A stretch of DNA of 12,640 bases from NCBI GenBank assembly GCA_003449595.1, contig DMHB01000297.1:1-12640 (forward strand). Direction: 5' to 3'. Of the stretch, positions 1 through 5,785 are shown in pieces. Under the pieces are notes generated by a model. That model ran no database searches. It saw only the letters and a list, made by a program, of their open reading frames with translations, and was not told the DNA's origin. The stretch is from Microscillaceae bacterium. Its GTDB lineage: Bacteria > Bacteroidota > Bacteroidia > Cytophagales > Microscillaceae. Made by a program: the position numbers and the translations under genes. The number at the start of each line of letters is the position of its first letter. The first letter of the stretch is position 1.

Positions 1-17
1 CCTTTTCGGACAGCCTC
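1..17. mobile_element. Possible right-hand terminal inverted repeat of an insertion sequence lying left of the window
   Basis: Read on the minus strand, the first 17 bases give GAGGCTGTCCGAAAAGG. This resembles terminal inverted repeats of IS elements common in Bacteroidota, which often begin GAG(G/A)CTGTC followed by a run of A (recalled from memory, not searched). If correct, the element extends leftward out of the window and ends near position 17, about 28 bp from the 3' end of the tRNA-Cys gene. No transposase sequence and no partner repeat are visible here, so this is only a lead. Confidence 0.25.
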
Positions 18-44
18 TTTGTAGATTGTGAAAACAAACAAGGG

Positions 45-115
45 AGGTTACGGGCGGGGTCGAACCGCCGTAGGAGGTTTTGCAGACCTCTGCCTAGCCA
101 CTCGGCCACGTAACC
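45..115 (-). tRNA. tRNA-Cys (anticodon GCA)
   Basis: The minus strand folds into a complete 71-nt cloverleaf. The acceptor stem GGTTACG pairs with CGTAACC. The D arm is GCC...GGC, the anticodon stem GAGGT/ACCTC encloses the loop CTGCAAA with anticodon GCA (complement of 81-83), and the T stem GGCGG/CCGCC encloses the loop TTCGACC. The discriminator base is U, the identity base recognised by cysteinyl-tRNA synthetase. The 3' CCA is not encoded (CCC follows the discriminator), so it must be added by the CCA-adding enzyme. The gene lies 53 bp downstream of rpsA on the same strand and could be read through from it or have its own promoter. Confidence 0.97.
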
Positions 116-121
116 ATTTTG

Positions 122-159
122 AATTGAAGAAGATTAGTAAATCCTAATCCTCTCCAATT
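122..159 (-). terminator. Strong 16-bp hairpin after rpsA, before tRNA-Cys (terminator or processing element)
   Basis: Positions 144-159 and 122-137 form an inverted repeat with a 6-nt loop (138-143). In RNA read from the minus strand all 16 pairs form, two of them G-U (126-128 and 130-132 flank the wobble positions 127 and 131). In RNA from the plus strand those two would be A-C mismatches, so the structure is better in the rpsA direction. It begins 9 nt after the rpsA stop codon. No clean U-run follows; the sequence runs CAAAAUGG into the tRNA. It could therefore be a weak terminator, an mRNA 3'-end stabiliser or a tRNA-processing signal. On the plus strand a T-rich tract does follow, so bidirectional use is possible. 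Confidence 0.6.
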
Positions 160-168
160 TTTATTCAA

Positions 169-1983
169 TTAAGCATTAGTCTGCTCGTCGTCCATTTTCT
201 TCTTTAAAGAAGAAAGCGCCTGAATATCGCCTAAGGTTTCTTTAGGCTCAGCTTCTTTTTCTTTGGCAGCTTTTGGTTTACGAGTAGCAGTTGCTTTTTT
301 CTTTTCACCTTTAGCTTCTTTGTCCTCTTCAGCAGATTCGGTTGATGCTACTTTTTCGAAGGTACGAACATGCGATAAAATGATTTTTTTCTCATCTTTA
401 GAAAATTCAATCACTTCAAAATCCAAAGCATCCCCTACTTCAGCTGTACCTCCATTTTCTTTAGATAACATTTTGGCTGGGGCGAAACCCTCTATTCCGT
501 AAGGTAACTCAAGCACTGCACCTTTGTCGTTCTTTTGAATTACGGTGCATCGATGACGAGAGCCTACTGTAAAAATAGTTTCAAAAGTATCCCAAGGGTT
601 TTCCTCAAGTTGTTTGTGTCCTAAAGCCAAACGACGATTTGCAACATCAAGTTCCAATACTACCACTTCTAACTCCTCATTTACCTTGATGAATTCAGAA
701 GGATGTTTGATTTTTTTAGTCCAAGATAGGTCAGAAACGTGTACTAATCCATCAATACCTTCTTCTAATTCAATAAACAAACCAAATGTGGTAAGATTAC
801 GGACAACACCTTTGTGTTTTGAACCTACTGCATATTTTTCAAACAGATCGGCTCTTGTCCAAGGATCTTCTACCAACTGTTTGATGCCTAATGACATTTT
901 GCGCTCTTCTCTGTCTAATGTCAACACAACTGCTTCAACTTCGTCACTTACTTTTAGAAAATCTTGTGGGTTGCGCAAATGTTGAGACCAAGACATTTCG
1001 GAAACGTGAATCAGACCTTCCACACCGGGAATTACTTCTAAGAAAGCGCCGTAATCGGCAACGTTTACAATTTTACCTTTGACTTTGGTGCCCACTTGAA
1101 TATCTTGGCTCAGTGATTCCCAAGGATGAGGAGTAAGTTGCTTCATCCCAAGGGATATACGTTTCTTGTCATCATCAAAGTCAAGTACAACAATATTTAC
1201 CTTTTGATCTAATTCTAACACATCGCGTGGGTCATTGATTCGCCCCCAAGAAATGTCAGTAATGTGCAACAAGCCATCGACGCCACCTAAATCGATGAAT
1301 ACGCCAAAGTTTGTCATATTTTTGATAACCCCTTCGAGTACTTGACCTTTTTCCAAGTTGTTGAGAATAGCACCTCTTTGCTCTTCTAAATCCTTCTCAA
1401 TCAATACTTTATGTGATACTACGACGTTGTCGTTAGCATTATTGATTTTAATGACCTTTACTTCCATCTTTTTGTTCACATATTGATCGAAGTCACGGAT
1501 GGGCTTTACATCAATTTGTGAACCGGGCAAAAAGGCTTCGATTCCGTGTACATCTACAATGAGGCCGCCTTTAGTTCTTCTTTTTACAATGCCTTCAATA
1601 ATTTCGTCTTTGTCTAAAGCAGATTGAATTTTAGTCCAAGCAGTTAATACTTTAGCTTTTTTACGTGATAAAACAATTTGCCCGTTTTTATCTTCCTGAT
1701 TTTCAACGAAAACCTCAAACTCTTCTCCCACTTTTGGTAATTCAGGCAATAAATCTCTAAATTCTGAAAGAGGAATCAATCCATCAGATTTGAAACCAAT
1801 ATTTAGTATTACATCACGGTTAGCAATGCCAACTACAATCCCTTTAACCACCTCTTTTTCTTTAATTTCGGCGATATTTTCATTGTAAAGGCTTTCTAAA
1901 GACTGGCGTTCTTTTTCAGAATAAGAACCTCCTAATTTGTTGGATTCTAATTTATCCCAATCGAAATCATTTCCTACACTCAT
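169..1983 (-). CDS. rpsA: 30S ribosomal protein S1
   Basis: The product is 604 residues of ribosomal protein S1, which binds single-stranded mRNA on the small subunit and helps load it for initiation. Six S1/OB-fold repeats are visible at about residues 43-109, 127-193, 212-283, 297-371, 386-459 and 474-541. Repeats 3 to 5 are the most canonical, with FGVFIDL/YGAFLEV/FGLFIEL strands, GL(L/I/V)H(I/V)S cores and terminal LG(M/I/H)KQL. Repeats 1 and 2 correspond to the divergent ribosome-binding domains of the family. A 60-residue tail follows: a Lys/Glu/Ala-rich low-complexity linker (about 545-582), then a short hydrophobic segment TLGDIQALSSLKKKM. The protein is longer than the 557-residue E. 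coli S1 because of this tail. The ATG is preceded by AAGGAG with 8 nt spacing, unusual for this phylum and a possible regulatory device. The gene stands alone between the HNH gene and tRNA-Cys. Confidence 0.97.
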   Translation of the reverse strand: MSVGNDFDWDKLESNKLGGSYSEKERQSLESLYNENIAEIKEKEVVKGIVVGIANRDVILNIGFKSDGLIPLSEFRDLLPELPKVGEEFEVFVENQEDKNGQIVLSRKKAKVLTAWTKIQSALDKDEIIEGIVKRRTKGGLIVDVHGIEAFLPGSQIDVKPIRDFDQYVNKKMEVKVIKINNANDNVVVSHKVLIEKDLEEQRGAILNNLEKGQVLEGVIKNMTNFGVFIDLGGVDGLLHITDISWGRINDPRDVLELDQKVNIVVLDFDDDKKRISLGMKQLTPHPWESLSQDIQVGTKVKGKIVNVADYGAFLEVIPGVEGLIHVSEMSWSQHLRNPQDFLKVSDEVEAVVLTLDREERKMSLGIKQLVEDPWTRADLFEKYAVGSKHKGVVRNLTTFGLFIELEEGIDGLVHVSDLSWTKKIKHPSEFIKVNEELEVVVLELDVANRRLALGHKQLEENPWDTFETIFTVGSRHRCTVIQKNDKGAVLELPYGIEGFAPAKMLSKENGGTAEVGDALDFEVIEFSKDEKKIILSHVRTFEKVASTESAEEDKEAKGEKKKATATRKPKAAKEKEAEPKETLGDIQALSSLKKKMDDEQTNA

Positions 1984-1992
1984 TGACTATTC

Positions 1993-2000
1993 TCCTTACA
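1993..2000 (-). promoter_or_regulatory. Shine-Dalgarno sequence of rpsA
   Basis: On the minus strand TAAGGAG precedes the rpsA ATG, with 8 nt between the GGAG core and the start codon. It is complementary to the 16S rRNA 3' end (CCUCCUU). Most Bacteroidota genes lack such a sequence, and I see none this good in front of the other genes of this window. It fixes the rpsA start and may serve regulation. Confidence 0.7.
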
Positions 2001-2079
2001 AAACGGAATGTTTGTATAAAATTTAAGTTAAACCATTCATTTTAGCGCAAAAACTTTTGTAGGCTTTGCAAACGAGTGG

Positions 2080-2087
2080 CAAAGATA
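2080..2087 (-). promoter_or_regulatory. Candidate rpsA promoter (-7 element TATCTTTG)
   Basis: On the minus strand TATCTTTG matches the Bacteroidota -7 consensus TAnnTTTG exactly. No clear TTG is found about 20 bp upstream, where the sequence is AT-rich, so the -33 part is weak. Transcription would start near 2073 and give a leader of roughly 90 nt, room for control of S1 synthesis. Located in the 133-bp gap between the HNH gene and rpsA. Confidence 0.5.
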
Positions 2088-2116
2088 AGAAAAAAGGTTG
2101 GAAGATAATTATTATT

Positions 2117-2635
2117 TCAGAAATTTATTTTCTTCGACAGAAAGGGTTTCCAATCTTCTTCGACATTTCCTGCAAAATCGCGTAAAAACATCAAGAAAGA
2201 AGGTTTGAAAGGCTTTTTGGCGAGCTTAATATTGGCCTCTTCCGGGGTGTTGTCCCCTTTCTTAGAATTGCAAGGTTTACAAGCCGTAACCAAATTATCC
2301 CAAGTAGAGCGCCCCCCACGAGACCGAGGTAGCACATGATCTAAAGTTAGATCTTGTGTACTACCACAATATTGACATTTACTGCCATCTCTTTTGAAAA
2401 TGTTGTGGCGGCTTAGTACAACTCCTTTATAAGGCAAACTGACATATTTGTGCAACCGAATGATGGAGGGATAAGGAAAAGAAGAGTTGATAGTATGCAG
2501 TTTAAGCGTTTTAGCTTCTGAAACCAACTCAGCTTTGTTGAGATAGACCAAGATAAACGCTTTTTGGACACTACATACCGTAAGTGCGCTGTAGTCTTGA
2601 TTTAATATAAGCACCTTTCTGTTTTTTTGGCTCAT
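2117..2635 (-). CDS. HNH endonuclease family protein
   Basis: A 172-residue protein of the HNH nuclease superfamily (McrA-like, COG1403 type). The C-terminal half holds a complete zinc-binding beta-beta-alpha-metal module: Cys87-x2-Cys90, then LTLDH with His100 as candidate general base, PRSRGG, Asn114, Cys119-x2-Cys122 and Asn123 (an H-N-N arrangement). The N-terminal 80 residues (MSQKNRKVLILNQDYSAL...) match the layout of small stand-alone HNH proteins widespread in Bacteroidota and cyanobacteria, whose role is, as far as I know, undefined. An in-frame stop lies 9 nt upstream of the ATG, so the start is secure. No methylase, phage or intron sequence adjoins it, which argues against a restriction or homing role; a DNA-repair or housekeeping role is possible but unproven. 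Separated from both neighbours by more than 130 bp, so likely its own transcription unit. Confidence 0.88.
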   Translation of the reverse strand: MSQKNRKVLILNQDYSALTVCSVQKAFILVYLNKAELVSEAKTLKLHTINSSFPYPSIIRLHKYVSLPYKGVVLSRHNIFKRDGSKCQYCGSTQDLTLDHVLPRSRGGRSTWDNLVTACKPCNSKKGDNTPEEANIKLAKKPFKPSFLMFLRDFAGNVEEDWKPFLSKKINF

Positions 2636-2791
2636 CTCGATTTACTTCAGTTGCATAAAGAGTGTATTTTTCTGAAGACACGTAAAGTTAGGAGTTTTTC
2701 CCAGAAAAAAAAACTTTGCCTGTTTCCTTATTTTTTGTGTTTCAGTTTGCTGAATTAAAATACTGACTTATTCCGACTTTGTTTCAAAAAA

Positions 2792-3628
2792 TCATTGAAT
2801 ATGTGCCAATTGATGAGTATATACTTGAAGAGAAGTGTTGAAAATACCTTTTCCATCTAATATATCGCAGCGCACTGCTTCAAATGCATGAAAAATATGG
2901 TAGTCGGCCTTTTTGTCTTGCTGATAATCGCTGTGCAAATGTTGTGTTTGTACAACAATACCTACGTGCACAATGCGGTTGTCTCTATGAAAGAAAGCTA
3001 CATCTCCAGTTTGTGCTTCAGTGAACGATGTTACCAAGCTTCCTTGGGCTGCCTGTTGGTAAGCATCACGATACAGTTTTACACCCCATAATTTCATCAC
3101 TTGTTGGACAAAGCCCGAGCAATCGACTCCCCAAGGTGTTTTACCTCCCCATAAATAAGGTGTTTTCCAAAACAAACGCATTGTTGCTAACAAACTTTCA
3201 GGACTTATTGGGCTTGTAGAGGTATTATTTGGTATAAAATCACCTTCATAATGCCACCAAGTATCCTGAAATAGCAGCTGGTTTTGATCAGTTAATCCAT
3301 ACAACTCGCTGCCTAAAGGAATCCAAAATTTTTGCGCTCCCTTTTCAAGTTTGCCCCAAGGCGAAGAAACTATTTTAGGGACTGTGGAAACAGAATTATG
3401 GGTGGTTTTTTGCACTTGGTTAATGGCAACCCAGCCCTCGTAGCCGTCATACTGTGCTTTGATTTTCACCCACGAGGGTTCTAAGGCAAGCACTTGGTAT
3501 TGTTCGCCGAAAACAAGCTGACTGACTAATTCGCTTTTGTCGCTCGGCTCGGCACGTAAAGGAATGACCCCTAAAAATACTTGCCCCCATTGTTCAGGTA
3601 TGATAGGAAATTGGGCAGATACAGCCAT
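2792..3628 (-). CDS. SH3b-NlpC/P60 (C40) peptidase, probable cell-wall peptide endopeptidase
   Basis: A 278-residue cysteine peptidase predicted to cut D-glutamyl/diaminopimelate linkages in muropeptides. A bacterial SH3-like region occupies about residues 15-72 (GWVAIN end), a second SH3-like stretch follows at about 90-132, and the NlpC/P60 domain spans about 145-278. Catalytic Cys170 lies in YLWGGKTPWGVDCSGFVQ, His221 in HVGIVV and a probable third polar residue, His247, in HAFEAVR. About 14 extra residues (QHLHSDYQQDKKADYH region, 229-244) sit between the two histidines compared with YkfC-type enzymes, where I recall a 12-residue spacing. No signal peptide is present and an in-frame TAG lies just before the ATG (TAG CCA ATG), so the product appears cytoplasmic, like YkfC enzymes that recycle imported wall peptides. 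It starts 8 bp after the OmpA-like gene and is probably co-transcribed with it. Confidence 0.9.
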   Translation of the reverse strand: MAVSAQFPIIPEQWGQVFLGVIPLRAEPSDKSELVSQLVFGEQYQVLALEPSWVKIKAQYDGYEGWVAINQVQKTTHNSVSTVPKIVSSPWGKLEKGAQKFWIPLGSELYGLTDQNQLLFQDTWWHYEGDFIPNNTSTSPISPESLLATMRLFWKTPYLWGGKTPWGVDCSGFVQQVMKLWGVKLYRDAYQQAAQGSLVTSFTEAQTGDVAFFHRDNRIVHVGIVVQTQHLHSDYQQDKKADYHIFHAFEAVRCDILDGKGIFNTSLQVYTHQLAHIQ

Positions 3629-3636
3629 TGGCTATG

Positions 3637-5706
3637 TTATTTCAGAATGCGAACTTCTACCCTCCGGTTGATAGCGCGAGCCTCCTCGGTTGTTTCCAAC
3701 GAAAGCGGCTTTGAACCGCCAAAAGCTTTGTATTTGATGCGAGCTTCGCTTACGCCTTGCTCAATCAAAAAATCGCGTACAGCAATCACCCTGGCTTTTG
3801 ACAATTCAACCAATTCTTTTTTACTGCCCAAGGGTTCGGTATGCCCTTCTAATTGAATCAATACCGTTGGGTTTTCATTCATCATAGAAGCCAGTCGGTT
3901 CAACTCAGGGAAGGACTCGGGTAAAAGGCGGGCTTTGCCCCGCACAAAGAAAATGTTGTTCAGACGTACTGTCTGTCCTTTGACAATGGGCGCTAAATAC
4001 AAATCTTTTTTAATTTCTTGGTAAGAATTTTCTTGAGAAAGGTCTATGTTTTCCTCGATCGGGAAGAAACCTTTGGCTTCGGCACGGAGGCCATAGTTTT
4101 TCTTCAGCGGTAGCACGATTTGGTATTCGCCGTTTTGCGGATTGGCATTGGCCTTGCCTGCATTTTCGCCTTCGGGGAGAATTTCATAGTCGATTTCGGC
4201 TTCCATCGGTTCGCCGGTGGCAGCATTAAATACTGTTCCTTTGATAAGGGCTACCGGGTCGGGGCGGTTTACTTCCGATAATTTAACTCTGAAAATATCA
4301 GCGTCGCCAATAGAGTTGTGGTAAGAAGTATAGTAAGCATAGTCGCCAGCGGCTGTTATGCTGAAGTAGGCATCCCAAGCCTGGGTGTTGATTTCCGGCC
4401 CTAAGTTGAGGGGTTCAGACCAATTGAGCCACGTATCGTCCAAGCGACGAGTAACAAAAACATCGTTGGAGCCATAGCCGCTTAGTCCTGAGGTTGAAAA
4501 ATATAGGGTTGTTTCGTCAGATGCCAAGAATGGAGAGGTTTCTGCTGCCGGTGTGTTGACCACGCTACCGAGGTTGATGGGCTGACTCCATACACCATTG
4601 GCTTGCATAAATGAGACATAAATATCTTTGTCGCCAAAACTATCGTCTCGCTGTGTAGTCATCAAAAGGACTTGGCTATTGGCAGAAAGACAGAATTCTG
4701 AATACTTGTTTTTGTTGTAATAGTCTTCAATTAGTACTTCTTTGGGTAAAATCCAATTGCCATCAGCCCCTTTGGTAGTAATGGAAAGTCCTTTGGTGAG
4801 CGAGCCATCAGCCAAATACACATTGTTGAGCAGCATTTTATTGCCATCGGGGGTAATCGAAAATGAAGAGTTATTGTGTTCGGTATTGATAGGCGGCCCT
4901 ATATTGATGGCCTCTTGGAAAGACCCATCTTCATTCAAATCGGCAAACCAAACATCTTGCTTTTTCTCAGCACCTAAGTTTTGAGGGTGTTTCGCTCTGG
5001 TAAAATATATGCGTTTGCCATCGGGTGAAATAATTGGCGAAACCTCCTGGTAAGGTGTATTGATCTTAGCCCCCAAGTTTTCGGGTTTAGATGCTAAGTT
5101 TAAATCTATTTTGGGTGCCAGCGTTATTTCTGCTTTGACAGGCACTTCGCTATCAGAGATGGCAATGGCATCGATTTGGTTCAGCCCTGCTACTTTTTGT
5201 GTATTTAATACAACCTTCACCCCTTTGACATTATAACTGGTAAGGGGCACATACACACTAAACATACGTGCACCACTGCTGAGGTTTTCGACATTCATAT
5301 TTTGATAAATGGCCGGATATTCGGTGTCATTTTCATCATACAGAAATACCTGGCTTACAGCGCCCGGGTTGAAGTTTTCGGCGATGGCCACTTGCCGAAT
5401 AGGCATTGGTTTGTCGAAAGCCACTTTAATCCACTCACCGCTGGGGCTATTTTCGGAGGCAGGCGACCAAGCACAAGGACTAAGCCCACCAGCAGGCAGT
5501 TTGTTGGGTTTTCCTAATACTTGCGATGCTTTAAACTGTTTGCTTTTAGGGTCTTTATTGTCTTGGCTCGAAAAACCAACTACTTCAGTTGCCCACTGAA
5601 CGGCAGCCGTATTTTGTGCCTCGCCATCTTGTGCCAATACAACCACTGTATGGAGCATCGACCACATCAACAACCTAAGTTTCTTTGTAAACATATCGTA
5701 ATTCAT
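3637..5706 (-). CDS. OmpA-family outer membrane/periplasmic protein with discoidin-like domain, PD40 repeats and CarbR-like domain
   Basis: A 689-residue exported protein. A signal peptide spans about residues 1-25 (KKLRLLMWSML core, likely cleavage after VLA; Met5 is an equally good start). Residues about 33-187 look like a galactose-binding/discoidin-like beta-sandwich (WIKVAF, VSQVFLYDEN, QIDAIAISD). Residues about 215-475 hold PD40/WD40-like propeller blades (SPIISPDGKRIYF, SFSITPDGNKMLL, SPFLASDETTLYFST, AYFSITAAGDYAYYT). Residues about 487-572 form a carboxypeptidase-regulatory-like domain (IKGTVFNAATGEPM). The C-terminal OmpA domain (about 580-689) is predicted to bind peptidoglycan. 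Its usual GHTD is GHTE here (Glu624) while the partner Arg639 is kept. The architecture resembles PorE-like proteins of the type IX secretion system but lacks the TPR region, so I do not assign that role. It lies 79 bp after ileS and 8 bp before the NlpC/P60 gene. Confidence 0.9.
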   Translation of the reverse strand: MNYDMFTKKLRLLMWSMLHTVVVLAQDGEAQNTAAVQWATEVVGFSSQDNKDPKSKQFKASQVLGKPNKLPAGGLSPCAWSPASENSPSGEWIKVAFDKPMPIRQVAIAENFNPGAVSQVFLYDENDTEYPAIYQNMNVENLSSGARMFSVYVPLTSYNVKGVKVVLNTQKVAGLNQIDAIAISDSEVPVKAEITLAPKIDLNLASKPENLGAKINTPYQEVSPIISPDGKRIYFTRAKHPQNLGAEKKQDVWFADLNEDGSFQEAINIGPPINTEHNNSSFSITPDGNKMLLNNVYLADGSLTKGLSITTKGADGNWILPKEVLIEDYYNKNKYSEFCLSANSQVLLMTTQRDDSFGDKDIYVSFMQANGVWSQPINLGSVVNTPAAETSPFLASDETTLYFSTSGLSGYGSNDVFVTRRLDDTWLNWSEPLNLGPEINTQAWDAYFSITAAGDYAYYTSYHNSIGDADIFRVKLSEVNRPDPVALIKGTVFNAATGEPMEAEIDYEILPEGENAGKANANPQNGEYQIVLPLKKNYGLRAEAKGFFPIEENIDLSQENSYQEIKKDLYLAPIVKGQTVRLNNIFFVRGKARLLPESFPELNRLASMMNENPTVLIQLEGHTEPLGSKKELVELSKARVIAVRDFLIEQGVSEARIKYKAFGGSKPLSLETTEEARAINRRVEVRILK

Positions 5707-5785
5707 AAAATGGGTAGAAAACTTACAACACTATAACGCCCCAACTCGGTTTATACTTTTGCTAAGCGGGTGCTACTTGTGGGTG

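Noticed and set aside
2117..2635. HNH protein as part of a restriction, CRISPR or homing system
   Set aside because: No methylase, helicase, Cas-like, intron or phage sequence is adjacent, and the neighbours are rpsA and wall-related genes.
2683..2690. TAACTTTA (minus) as the -7 element of an HNH-gene promoter
   Set aside because: One mismatch to TAnnTTTG and no TTG at a suitable distance upstream; AT-rich DNA gives such matches often. A promoter probably lies in 2636-2791 but I cannot place it.
2741..2754. TTCAG-TTTG-CTGAA hairpin between the peptidase and HNH genes as a terminator
   Set aside because: Only 5 bp of stem and no U-run in the minus-strand direction.
3637..5706. Assignment of the OmpA/PD40 protein as PorE of the type IX secretion system
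   Set aside because: PD40, CarbR-like and OmpA parts agree, but the N-terminal TPR region is replaced by a discoidin-like domain and no other secretion genes are present.
5707..5785. Separate promoter for the OmpA-like gene in the 79-bp gap after ileS
   Set aside because: The nearest -7-like sequence (TAGTGTTG at 5726-5733, minus) has a mismatch and no -33 partner; read-through from ileS is equally possible.
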